Below, in pieces: positions 1 through 10,847 of a stretch of DNA of 64,000 bases. Below the pieces are notes generated by a model. The model was not told the DNA's origin and searched no databases. It saw nothing but the letters and a program-made list of their open reading frames with translations. The stretch covers positions 620,001-684,000 of the forward strand of contig OY752143.1 in the NCBI GenBank assembly GCA_963573315.1. Reading direction: 5' to 3'. This DNA comes from Entomortierella parvispora. Taxonomy: Eukaryota; Mortierellomycota; Mortierellomycetes; Mortierellales; Mortierellaceae. The position numbers were made by a program, and so were the translations under genes. Positions within the stretch are counted from its first letter, which is position 1. Each line of letters opens with the position of its first letter.

Positions 1-740
1 GTATTAGCCCTTTTGACATGCTCTAGAAAAGGAATTATTCGGTGGAAATAGCGTGCGTTGTATTTTTTTTCCCGTTATTACCTTCCCGGTGCGCAATCAG
101 ATTTTCAATTGTCAGATCCATGTTTTTCTGGGCCATCGCCACTAGGGCCAACGTCACGCTGCATTCTCCCTTTGAGATCCTGGACCGGGTTGGAGCCACG
201 GCAATGTTGAGGATCTATTACCATAAAGAGGATCTTTTTCTGTAAGTTCCTGTTGTCTCCTTTAGGTAGATGCTCTTCTCGATACGAAGCATCACAGGCA
301 ACCCAAACAGGAACAGTCTATTAGCCTGTACCTGATTCACAGACGCCGAAGGCAGTCCACTGACGGCCACAATCTTGTGAATGGCAGACACTGTGATCTT
401 TCCGCCCGAGGGCTGGGCCAAATCAAAAGCGGTCGTGTAGATACTCGGCAACGGCATTCCTGCTATGCAATAAGAACCCCATGTTGGTGGCAACAAAGCG
501 ACAACAGTTGTTAGAGTTGTTGAACAAAGGACACAAAAACTGCGTCTCTCATAGACCCCTTCAAGTTAGTCTTGGCAAAACAGGTCGTCACCTACACAGG
601 ATGTTGCTCAGGTCCAGAGGGTTCAGTCCTCGAGCTGTGGTAGCGCCCCAAGGGTCACTGACCTCAAAAGGCGGGGCCACGGCTGAAGCCGCGGAGAATG
701 AAGCCGTCATGGCATCAGAGTCGTCTGCGATTGCGCTCAT
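1..740 (-). CDS. MVP1: Mvp1/SNX8-like sorting nexin, 5' part (partial at left edge)
   Basis: Three exons are visible: 740-596, 462-332 and 214-82; the rest lies beyond position 1. Joined, they give about 136 residues. The start reads MSAIADDSDAM; further on come the blocks DPWGATTARGLNPLDLSNIL, then SGMPLPSIYTTAFDLAQPS, then ALVAMAQKNM and ENLIAHRE, which match the N-terminal EH-like region of fungal Mvp1 sorting nexins. All introns are GT-AG and phases join cleanly (phase 1, then 0, then 1). Choosing the acceptor at 463 avoids an in-frame stop and restores the conserved NILSGMP junction. The family acts in endosomal membrane tubulation and retrograde cargo retrieval through PX and BAR domains, which would be off the window. 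The downstream exon probably resumes near position 22. Family assignment is from remembered motifs, not from a search. Confidence 0.82.
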
Positions 741-1450
741 GGGCGGGGCTTTGGGATGAGCAGGAAGGGGTGGACTGATGGTCTATCTGGATGACAAATG
801 CGAAAGGCAGATGCGTCTCGGAAAGAAGGAAGAAGATGGAGGCTGGGGGATTGGGGGGCGGGAACAACAGGGGAAGGAGGACGGGAAGGGAAGGAAGGGG
901 AAAGGGGGAAATGGATTGCAATCTCAGCAAGGCGGATGGAACTCTGACCAAGAAAAGAAAGCGCGTTGTTGGACCTCGCTTTTTTTCCTCTTTTTTTCAT
1001 GCCACGATGCCATTGGCCCACGCGAGGAGAGGGAGGACGCAGCAGCTCTGCATGTTTGTTGTCGCTCTTCGGTCTTCCCTATCTGCATGCTGCCTGCATG
1101 GTCGCTTCCCATTTTCTCTTTCTCTCTCTTTCTCTCACTCTCTTAGGGGTGTTTTGGCCATCTGTGATCGACAACAGCCCAATGCTGACTGGCCACTGTC
1201 CTTCACCCATTGACATATCCCTGTGGTCAAGGATCACAGGCTTCCAGCACGCGTCACCTCTTCTTATGTTACACTATTGTAGCTCCATGATCCCCATGCG
1301 AGTTGCCTAAACACCTTAGAAAATAGCGAAAGATCAAGGATCCGAGCTTTGCCAAAAAAAACAAAAAAAAAGAGTTGAATGAACAAAATGGGGTTTTTAT
1401 AATAATATATGAAATTGGCTAAATGCAAAAGGTAGAACTATGATACTTTT
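741..1450. other. Intergenic region, no gene seen
   Basis: This is the gap between the divergent 5' end of the sorting nexin (starting at 740) and the 3' end of the repeat-protein gene (stop at 1451). It holds purine-rich stretches near 840-960 and a CT-rich run at 1115-1145. ORFs here are short, overlapping in several frames and show no recognisable protein. The first part is presumably the sorting-nexin promoter. Confidence 0.5.
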
Positions 1451-4400
1451 TTAAATGGCAACAACGACCGCGCAAAGAGCAGCCAAGAGGGTCGCCGCGA
1501 TACCCGAGGACGCAAATTTAACAGCGCTACTCTCGGGGGCCTTGGTGGGCGAGGTGATGCCGGCACTGGGACCTGTGGCCGTGGCGACAGGTGTACCGGA
1601 AACAGTCATGGTGCCGTTGATTATTCCATTCTTGTTCTTGAGGTACCACTCCAATTGAGCAGGGTATTGGTTGGTGTACAAATCCAACTCATCCTGGGGA
1701 CACTTACCCATACACATACCAGCCTTGGTCATGAACTCTCCGGTCTTGGCGGAACCACGCTCAAAGGTGTATGACAAGGACTCGATGAAGTAAGGGGACT
1801 TGGGGTCCTCAGAGTAGTTGGGGAACATGGCCTTTCCGACCTCGTTGGTGCAGCCAGCAACACAGGCGCCGTTGGGTTGGAAGGGGTAATCGAATCCACC
1901 TGGGGGAGGAGTGATGGGTCCAGTGGGGTTGGTAGGGTCAGGGTTGTTGGGATCCACAGGGTTGGTGGGGTCCACGGGGTTGGTCACTCCGCCCTTGTTC
2001 TTGTTATACCATTCCAACTGAGCGGGGTACTGGTTGGTGTAGAGATCAAGCTCGGCCTGAGGGCACTTGCCCATGCACATACCAGCCTTGGTCATGAACT
2101 CACCGGTCTTGGCCGAACCACGGTCGAAGGTGTAGGACAAGGACTGGATGAAGTAAGGGGACTTGGGATCCTCAGAGTAGTTGGGGAACATGGCCTTGCC
2201 GACCTCGTTGGTGCATCCAGCAACACAGGCGCCGTTGGGTTGGAAGGGGTAATCGAATCCACCTGGGGGAGGAGTGATGGGTCCGGTGGGATCGGTAGGG
2301 TCAGGGTGGTTGGGATCCACAGGGTTGGTGGGGTCCACGGGGTTGGTCACTCCGCCCTTGTTCTTGTTATACCATTCCAACTGAGCGGGGTACTGGTTGG
2401 TGTAGAGATCAAGCTCGGCCTGAGGACACTTGCCCATGCACATACCAGCCTTGGTCATGAACTCACCGGTCTTGGCCGAACCACGGTCGAAGGTGTAGGA
2501 CAAGGACTGGATGAAGTAAGGAGACTTGGGATCCTCAGAGTAGTTGGGGAACATGGCCTTTCCGACAGAGTTGGTGCATCCAGCAACACAGGCACCGTTG
2601 GGCTTGAAAGGATAGTCAAAGCCGCCAGGAGGAGGGGTGACAGGGCCGCTGGTGGGGACAGTAGGCTTATCAGTGGTGGTGGGTTTAGTTGGGGGCTGGA
2701 CAACACCACCCTTGTTCTTGTTGTACCACTCCAACTGGGCAGGATATTGCTCAGTGTAAAGGTCAAGCTCGGCCTGAGGGCACTTGCCCATGCACATACC
2801 AGCCTTGGTCATGAACTCGCCAGTCTTGGCTGAACCGCGGTCGAAGGTGTAGGACAAAGACTCGATGAAGTAAGGAGACTTGGGGTCCTCAGAGTAGTTG
2901 GGGAACATAGCCTTGCCGACAGAGTTGGTGCATCCTGCAACGCAAGCACCGTTGGGCTTGAAAGGATAGTCAAAGCCGCCAGAAGGAGGGGTGACAGGGC
3001 CACCGGTGGGGACAGTAGGCTTGGCAGTAGTGGTGGATTTAGTTGGGGGCTGGACAACACCACCCTTGTTCTTGTTGTACCACTCCAACTGGGCAGGATA
3101 TTGCTCAGTGTAAAGGTCAAGCTCGACCTGAGGGCACTTGCCCATACACATACCGGCCTTGGTCATGAACTCGCCAGTCTTGGCTGAACCGCGGTCGAAG
3201 GTGTAGGACAAGGACTCGATGAAGTAAGGAGACTTGGGGTCCTCAGAGTAGTTAGGGAACATGGCTTTGCCGACAGAGTTGGTGCATCCAGCAACACAGG
3301 CACCATTGGGCTTGAAGGGATAGTCAAAACCGCCAGAAGGGGGGGTGATAGGGCCACCGGTGGGGACAGTAGGCTTGGCAGTAGTGGTGGTGACAGGACC
3401 AGTCGTGGGCTGAACAATACCGCCCTTGTGGGCGTTATACCACTCCAACTGAGCGGGGTACTGGTTGGTGTAGAGATCAAGCTCGGCCTGAGGGCACTTG
3501 CCCATACACATACCGGCCTTGGTCATGAACTCGCCAGTCTTGGCTGAACCGCGGTCGAAGGTGTAGGACAAGGACTCGATGAAGTAAGGAGACTTGGGAT
3601 CCTCAGAGTAGTTGGGGAACATGGCCTTTCCAACAGAGTTGGTGCATCCAGCAACGCAAGCACCGTTGGGCTGGAAGGGGTAGGCTGGGTCAACGGGTCC
3701 GACGGTGGGGATAACAGGGCCGGCGGTGGTGGCAGTGGGCTGGACAGGCGCGTCAGTGGTGACAACGGGTCCGGAGGTGGTGACAGGGGGCTGGCCCTTG
3801 TGGGCGTTATACCACTCCAACTGAGCAGGGTACTGCTCAGTGTAGAGGTCAAGCTCAGGCTGGGGACATCTACCCATGCACATACCAGCCTTGGTCATGA
3901 ACTCGCCAGTCTTGGCTGAACCGCGGTCGAAGGTGTAGGACAAAGACTCGATGAAGTAAGGAGACTTGGGGTCCTCAGAGTAGTTGGGGAACATAGCCTT
4001 GCCGACAGAGTTGGTGCATCCAGCAACGCAAGCACCGTTGGGCTGGAAGGGGTAGGCTGGGTCAACCGGGGCGACGGTGGGTTGAGGGGCATCGGTAGTC
4101 GTTGCCGTTGGCTGAACAGGCGCGTCAGTAGTGACAACGGGCGCGTCGGTGGTGACAGGACCAGCGGTGGCGGTGGGCTCGACAACACCACCTTTGTGTG
4201 CGTTGTACCACTCCAACTGAGCAGGGTACTGCTCAGTGTAGAGGTCAAGCTCAGGCTGGGGGCATCTACCCATGCACATACCGGCCTTGGTCATGAACTC
4301 GCCAGTCTTGGCTGAACCGCGGTCGAAGGTGTAGGACAAGGACTCGATGAAGTAAGGAGACTTGGGATCCTCAGAGTAGTTGGGGAACATAGCCTTGCCG

Positions 4401-6304
4401 ACAGAGTTGGTGCATCCAGCAACGCAAGCACCGTTGGGCTGGAAGGGGTAGGCTGGGTCAACCGGGGCGACGGTAGGCTCAGGGGCAGCGGTGGTGGTGA
4501 CAGTGACTGGGGGCTCGACAGTAACAACAGGCACGTCAGTGGTGGTGACAACTGGAGCCTCGGTAGTGGTAGTGACTGGAGCGTCAGTGGTGGTGGTAGG
4601 CTGTTCCTTATGGGCGTTGTACCACTCCAGCTGAGCAGGGTACTGCTCAGTGTAGAGGTCAAGCTCAGGCTGGGGGCATCTACCCATGCACATACCGGCC
4701 TTGGTCATGAACTCGCCGGTCTTGGGCGAGCCGCGGTCGAAGGTGTAGGACAAGGACTCGATGAAGTAAGGAGACTTGGGATCCTCAGAGTAGTTGGGGA
4801 ACATGGCCTTTCCAACAGAGTTGGTGCATCCAGCAACGCAAGCACCGTTGGGCTGGAAGGGGTAGGCTGGGTCAACTGGGGCGACGGTAGGCTCAGGGGC
4901 AGTGGTGGTGGTGACAGTGACTGGGGGCTCGACAGTAACAACAGGCGCGTCAGTGGTGGTGACAACTGGAGCCTCGGTAGTGGTAGTGACTGGAGCGTCA
5001 GTGGTGGTGGTAGGCTGTTCCTTATGGGCGTTGTACCACTCCAGCTGAGCAGGGTACTGCTCAGTGTAGAGGTCAAGCTCAGGCTGAGGGCATCTACCCA
5101 TGCACATACCGGCCTTGGTCATGAACTCGCCAGTCTTGGGCGAGCCGCGGTCAAAGGTGTAGGACAAGGACTCGATGAAGTAAGGAGACTTGGGATCCTC
5201 AGAGTAGTTGGGGAACATGGCCTTTCCAACAGAGTTGGTGCATCCAGCAACGCAAGCACCGTTGGGCTGGAAGGGGTAGGCTGGGTCAACTGGGGCGACG
5301 GTAGGCTCAGGGGCAGCGGTGGTCGTAGTAGTTGTGGTTGTAGTGGTGGGCGTAGGAGAAACGGCGGGGACTTTGGATCTGTACCAAACCAACTTTGAGT
5401 TGTACTGACCCGAGTAAAGCTCCTGCTCTGACTTAGGGCAAGAGGCAATGCATCGACCAGACTTGGCCATGAAAGCCTGAGTCTTGGGTGAACCGCGCTC
5501 GAAGGTATAAGACAATGACTCCAAGAAGTAAGGGCTCGTAGGATCCTCTGAATAGTTGGGGAAGAAGCTGAGACCGGCAGTCTATAGGATCAAAGAGACA
5601 TGAGTAAAATAGAACTGGGAGAGCGGTTGGACGCCTTCAACAGACACGGGAAAGCACTTACGACACAGCACGTAGAAACACAAGGACCATCAGGGAAGAA
5701 TGGGAAGTAGTCGGAGATGAAGGTAGGAGAGGGCTCGGGGGCAGCAGTGGTGGTGGTAGGGGCGACAGTGGTGGTAGTGGTGGTGGTAGGGGCGACAGTG
5801 GTGGTAGTGGTGGTAGTGGTGGTGGTGGTATCTGGGCGAGGAGGAGGGGTGTCGTCTTTGTGGCTGTTGTACCAGGTCAACTTGATAGGGTAGTTGTCGG
5901 TATACAGATCCAGCTCAGGCTGAGGGCATTTGCCCATGCACATACCAGCCTTTGTCATGAAAGCGACTGTGTTGGGAGTACCACGCTCGAAGGTGAAAGA
6001 AAGCGACTTGATGAAGCTAGGTCCATACTCATCCAGATCGTTGTAGTCCGCGAAGACTGACTTTCCAACAGTCTGTTGTTCCATGTAGAGAAGAAATATT
6101 GGCGTTAGAGGAGGCGTCATGCACGCCAGATCGCTGAATGTCGAACGCGAATCTGGTATTCGAAGGAAACGGTAGAAGCGGGGGAAAACTTACGTTGGTA
6201 CATTCAGAAACGCAAGCTCCTTCGGGTGTGAATGGGAAATATTCAGACTGAGCATTTGCAACCGCCGCCAAGGAGGCGACAACAACTGCTGCAGCGAAAT
6301 GCAT
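1451..6304 (-). CDS. GPI-anchored surface protein with 12 four-cysteine repeats
   Basis: Exons 6304-6194, 6072-5662 and 5581-1451 give 1,550 residues. The start is a clear signal peptide (MHFAAAVVVASLAAVANA), and the end is a Ser/Ala-rich segment followed by a hydrophobic tail (SGIAATLLAALCAVVVAI) typical of a GPI-anchor signal. Between them lie 12 copies of an about 88-residue domain. Its consensus blocks are PNGACVAGCTN, FPNYSEDPKSPYF, SLSYTFDRGS, EFMTKAGMCMGKCPQ and YPAQLEWYN. Each copy has four cysteines in two C-x3-C pairs. Linkers are Thr/Pro/Val-rich, likely O-glycosylated, in the N-terminal two thirds and become Pro/Asn/Asp-rich at the C-terminal end. I do not recognise the domain. 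A cell-wall or adhesive role is inference from architecture alone. The reading frame is open throughout the 4.1-kb last exon and DNA identity between copies is high, so the gene is probably functional and recently expanded. Confidence 0.88.
1640..5330 (-). repeat. Tandem array of ten coding repeats, unit about 355-415 bp
   Basis: Ten nearly identical DNA units, recognisable by the recurring segment coding for PNGACVAGCTN (plus-strand positions near 1869, 2229, 2590, 2949, 3306, 3664, 4032, 4434, 4852 and 5265). Spacing is about 355-370 bp in the low-coordinate half and 400-415 bp in the high-coordinate half because linker lengths differ. The two units between about 4290 and 5080 are almost identical including linkers. 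Two more diverged copies lie at 5340-6304 and are interrupted by introns. Confidence 0.9.
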
Positions 6305-6421
6305 TGCGGTGGTTGTTGTTCGATTGAGGTGTAGGGGGTAGGGAATACAAGAAGGGGAAACCAGGGAACCAGAAGAAAAAAAGAAAAGGAAAGAAGTGGG
6401 TAGCAGGGCGACGTGAAGTGA

Positions 6422-6428
6422 TTATATA
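6422..6428 (-). promoter_or_regulatory. TATA-like box upstream of the repeat-protein gene
   Basis: TATATAA on the minus strand, about 118 bp upstream of the start codon at 6304. The spacing suits a fungal core promoter. Function is inferred from sequence and position only. Confidence 0.45.
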
Positions 6429-6429
6429 T

Positions 6430-8518
6430 GTTTGGGTGGCCCTGCCTTGGCCAGGGCAGTCTGGGCCAGACTGACCTTTGACTATGAAAAACGGCGGGTT
6501 TGGAAAGCAGGCGGAATGCATTCCGCAATGGCGCCTGTTATCAGATCCCCTGATGACTGACTGACTGATGAATTGTTGTTTGCCGTCTCACCTGGCTGGG
6601 CCTAAAATCCTCCTCTGTAATTCTTTCGATCTGATAACTCACTCGTTCACTCAGCAACCCGGGGAGGGCGAGAGCGGCCTTGCGGTCTTGCACACCGTAG
6701 ATGGACTCTTCCAAGTGTTCCGCTTCTTTTAGTTTTTTCACTTTTTTGCACAATTAGGTTCAGGCACAAACTCACTCCGCTCTGTCCCCTCTCTGTTGGT
6801 TCACTTGGTTGCCTTCCTCTGTGTGCTCAGTTTCTGAGATTTGCTTACCCGGGTACGCGCAACGAGTCGAGGGCGTCGAAGGCTTGTTGTTTTTCAATCT
6901 GATAACTCGCTTGCCTGAGAAAAAAAAAGGAATAAGACGGATTAAAGTTCAGGTACTGAACACCAGACTCCCCGGTCTAAGACCTCTCCGATGTATTTTT
7001 CTTTTTCTTTGGATCGCTTACTCATGTCCCCTGCGCTCTTTTCCATTAGGGGTGGCTTGACTTGAGGATGAGCAAGGCGCTGAGCGCCACAGACTCTGTT
7101 GAACAGAGATGTAGTTTTGTATTTTCTTTCAACAATGCCTTCATATGATGATGACACAGACACGTAACTTCGAAGTGGTGTTCAATGCACCCAGACATCA
7201 GATAATGGCCTCTTCAACAGCTGTTTTTACAGATCTGACTGAGAAAACGCGGCGCTGACGGTTCAAACCACTCAAACCTCTTCTTCCGTCCTGTCTTTCT
7301 CACCTTGTTCCTGTCTCCTGTGGTGAATCTGACGCCATTGTTTCGTGGATCATCTTCCTAATTTACCCGTTCTCCGCGTCGTACGGTCTTGTGTTGGAAT
7401 TGGAAAAGCTCACCTCATCTGATGCTGTGGCCGAAGGTCCGCTTCTAGAATTGATCTACATCAATTCCTGTTTTTATCCTCACCATGGGCTTTTCCTTTC
7501 CCACACACTGACCCAGGCGTGATTCTTTTTTGTTGTTTTTTTCTCCATTTGTCACCGTTTCGTCTAAATCAAACTCTACCATTCTACAGTACTCTTCGCA
7601 GACCTTTTCTCACACGTGGTCTTTGTATTACAGTACTGTACAGTAGCCTTACCTTGTTCAAGGAAGATCTTCCGTGCACGCTAACCTTTTTTTTTGACAT
7701 ATCCCTTTCCTGTCGCTTCCGACAAAACAAAACTCTCTTTTTTTGGCATTGGAGCTTGACGTCAGCACACCCTGTTCTCTGTTCTCAACTGACTTTCCTT
7801 CCGGCCTCCATCAGTCTTTGAAAAAGACCGGTCGAGAATGGAGAGTCTATAACCTGAAAGGTACTTGATGGAACATGTCGAGAACTGGAAATGAAAAGAA
7901 GAAACCTGAAGTTTCTACACCGATCCTTTTGTGTTCCCGCCACGGCTCTTCTCTCTTGTGGAATGAACGAACATAAATCAACCGCGCAAGAGACAGGTCA
8001 TCGTAAGCATGTAAGCCCGCCTCTAGCATCCTAAAGGAATTGAATTTGAAAAAGAATACAGGAGAATTTGACTTGTGTCACCTTGGTTCCCTTGATGCAA
8101 GGGATCTTCGTCGAAAGGATCTCTGTTTATTTTAGAAAGAAAGGTGAGAATCTCGCTAGGACGTCGTGCGGTGCAGACTCTCTTCTCAGATCCAATCTTA
8201 ACATTTCCATTCAACAAGCGCGCGAAGGAATGGACAGAGAAGATACTTGCGACACGAACAGACCTCGAATTGCAGTGAATTCAACTTGATATTGGACGCG
8301 ATTTTGTGCATCTTTCTTTCTGCGTGGTTGCTGCTCGTTTGGATATTTAACTCCTCCAAGAGAGTATAAAGGAATCAAATACTACCAGTGCCAGATGACT
8401 CCAACCACTACTGAACCCTACGATGGAAAGAGGACGTTCCGCTGCCAGACCTCCCATTACATACTCATACTCGAGGCTCAACCCAGCCCCTCTATGAGGA
8501 CATGACCGCGAAGCGGTC
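6430..8518. other. Gene-poor intergenic region
   Basis: About 2.1 kb with no ORF that looks like protein coding on either strand: the short ORFs are rich in Phe/Ser/Leu from T-rich DNA and none has a family motif. A TATAAAGG string occurs at 8365 but I see no gene following it. The last 30 bases (8488-8518) are a partial, degenerate copy of the arms of the adjacent palindromic element. Confidence 0.5.
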
Positions 8519-8850
8519 ACGTACTATTAGTCTCGACCCAGCCCTCTCTCCTCGCTACGTGACCGCGAAGCGGTCATGTCCTCGTAGAGGGTCTGGAAGA
8601 AAATGTGGCCCTTTACATATGGTGGATATAAAAGGAAGGTGCTTAAGGGTCTTTACATGGGATTTGTGCGAGAGCTTCGAGAGCCCATTATTCAGAGACG
8701 CACAAATCCCATGTAAAGACCCTTAAGCACCTTCCTTTTATATCCACCATATGTAAAGGGCCACATTTTCTTCCAGACCCTCTACGAGGACATGACCGCT
8801 TCGCGGTCACGTAGCGAGGAGAGAGGGCTGGGTCGAGACTAACGTACTAT
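8519..8850. mobile_element. 314-bp palindromic (foldback/MITE-like) element with 9-bp target duplication
   Basis: Arms 8527-8670 and 8699-8842 are perfect reverse complements over 144 bp as read, separated by a 28-bp loop (8671-8698). The 9-bp direct repeat ACGTACTAT lies at 8519-8527 and 8842-8850, so the inserted element is 8528-8841 and begins TAGTCTCGAC and ends GTCGAGACTA. Each arm contains a smaller hairpin, GACCGC-GAA-GCGGTC. There is no ORF inside. Long inverted repeats plus a 9-bp duplication resemble non-autonomous Mutator-like or foldback elements; the superfamily is inferred from the duplication length only. Perfect arms mean recent origin or gene conversion. Confidence 0.85.
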
Positions 8851-9224
8851 AACCGTGGAGAGGGGTCGAACCTACCCTCCCTCAAACCCTTAAAATCCAC
8901 AGAATGGCACGTGCAGTGAAAAAGTGGCTGTGCGGATGGATGACCCTCAACCGAACTCTAAGGCAGATAACTGATAGCTCACGTAGGAAGAGGTTCAGGA
9001 CTGGGCCAGCGGGGACGTGCTTCCTCTAGAGTCAGCACCCTGTAAAAAATAAGGACTGGAGGATATGCAACATCTTGGACCAGACCGTAATCCACTTTTC
9101 ACCATCTAACGGCTAGCGCAAAGTCTTGCGAAAGCACACATTCGTTGTAGGATTTGTTTATTTTTTTTTCTAGGGGTAATACAACTTTCTTTCTTCTTTT
9201 CTGAACATGCCCACAAAGGCATGT
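8851..9224. other. Short intergenic region, no gene seen
   Basis: Lies between the palindromic element and the 3' end of the thioredoxin reductase gene. A T-rich stretch at 9159-9171 probably belongs to the 3' flank of that gene (an A-rich tract on the minus strand). Nothing else recognised. Confidence 0.4.
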
Positions 9225-10847
9225 TTAGTGCTGCTCAGGGAAGTGCTCCTCCAACCATCTCTCGGAATCGAGAGCGGCCATGCATCCAGTACCGGCACTG
9301 GTAACGGCCTGACGGTACTTCTTGTCCTGAACATCACCGGCAGCGAAAACACCGGGGAGGTTGGTCTCGGTGGAGCCGGGGGTAGTCTTGATGTAACCAT
9401 CCTCGTCCAAGTTCAACTGGCCCTTGAACAAAGCAGTGGCGGGAACGTGACCAATGGCGTAGAACAATCCGTTGACATCCATGGAGCGCTTCTCCTTAGT
9501 GACAGTATCCTGGAGCTCGAGGGACTGGAGCAACTTGCCATCACCCTTGCACTCAACAGGGACAGTGTTGTAAAGGATGGTGACCTTGGGGTGGGTGGAA
9601 AGACGGTTGGCCATGACCTTGGAGGCGCGAAGCTTGTCGCGACGAACAAGGACGTAGACGTGAGAGGCTATGAGGAACAAGAAATATCACGTGAGAATTT
9701 GAGATAGGCTCACTCCACGCAGGCATCGAGCAATTGAATAGACAACACCTCAGCCCGGACGGTTGCAACAGGACCAATACATACCATACTTGGTGAGGTA
9801 GACAGCCTCCTCAGCGGCAGAGTCACCGCCTCCGACAACGGCAAGGGGCTTGTTGCGGAAGATGGGGACGGCACCGTCGCAGACTGCGCAGGCAGAGATA
9901 CCGGCCTGCCAGTAGGTCTCTTCACCAGGCAAGTGCATGCGCTTGGCAGAGGCACCAGTGGCAATGATGACCGAGTTAGCAGTATCGGTGGGCTGTTCGC
10001 TATCCTCCTCGCCCTCGCGCCAGAGCTTGAAGGGCTGGGAGGTGAGATCGACCTTTCCGATGGTCTCGGTGTGAATTTCGGTGCCGAAACGAACAGACTG
10101 CTCACGGAACTTATCCATCATTTCGCCGCCCATGATACCCTCAGGGAAACCTATGATACAACATGGCACACAACAAAAAAAATGTAGTCGACGGTTAATA
10201 TCCTTTCGATCGATTTTGGAAAGGCACCGGGCCATGGCGTCATAATTCTTTTGTATCTGAAGGTTCTCCGTCCTTCTCCCCAAAAAAATGATTGATCGAT
10301 CCAATTGGAGATGGCTCCTGGTACCTGGGTAGTTCTCGACATCAGTGGTAGTGGTAAGCTGTCCACCGGGAGCGAATCCGTTGGCCATCATGCCCTCGAA
10401 CATGACGGGCTTAAGGTTGGCACGGGCAAGGTAGACAGCGGCGGTGTGGCCAGCAGGGCCAGATCCGATGATGATCACTTTGGAGTGGATAGGGGCCTTG
10501 GCAACTGGTGGCATTTTGTCTGATAAAGAGACCGACACAGGGATTAGAACGCCTGAAGCACCAGCAATGACCTTCGCAGCTAAGGACCCTCTCTTCTTGT
10601 TGCTGCCACTGTTGCTGCCACTACCGTTGTTTTTACTATTGGGTTGAATACCAGCACTGCTGCCGCTCTGTACCGGTTGACTTTTCAAACTAGGTGTTGC
10701 GCAGTGAAAGAGCGATGGTGCTGTTGTAGAGAAGGCAGCGGCAGATGCTTTAAAGGAGGATAGGGAAGAAGAAGAGAAAATATCCCTAGAAAGTCGCGCT
10801 GCTAGACCACTGCGCAGTGCCAATCGCGCAATGTTGAGAGATGTCAT
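9225..10847 (-). CDS. TRR1: Thioredoxin reductase, low-Mr type, with mitochondrial presequence
   Basis: NADPH-dependent reduction of thioredoxin by an FAD flavoenzyme. Exons 10847-10325, 10150-9785 and 9667-9225 give 443 residues. The FAD-binding GSGPAG motif is near residue 126, the redox-active CAVC near 262-265, the NADPH motif [10 protein letters not shown] follows, and [14 protein letters not shown] is near the C terminus. The first ATG (10847) opens [20 protein letters not shown], an Arg-rich amphipathic segment with no acidic residues, which looks like a mitochondrial targeting peptide. An internal in-frame ATG at 10514 (MPPVAKAP) would give a 332-residue protein, the normal size of the cytosolic enzyme. 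Dual localisation by alternative starts is therefore likely but inferred. The gene is divergent from the Tah18-like gene, with about 700 bp between first start codons. Confidence 0.95.

Noticed and set aside
1877-2833. 318-codon plus-strand ORF, and similar ones at 4610-5398, antisense to the repeat protein
   Set aside because: It repeats with the same period as the coding array on the other strand and has a composition (Gly/Val/Leu/His) expected from reading the complement. It is a mirror of the real gene.
1640-5330. CRISPR-like or satellite array
   Set aside because: The periodic units are protein-coding repeats in one open frame; unit size of about 400 bp and lack of spacers exclude CRISPR.
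8365-8372. TATAAAGG as a promoter
   Set aside because: No gene follows on the plus strand; only the palindromic element lies downstream.
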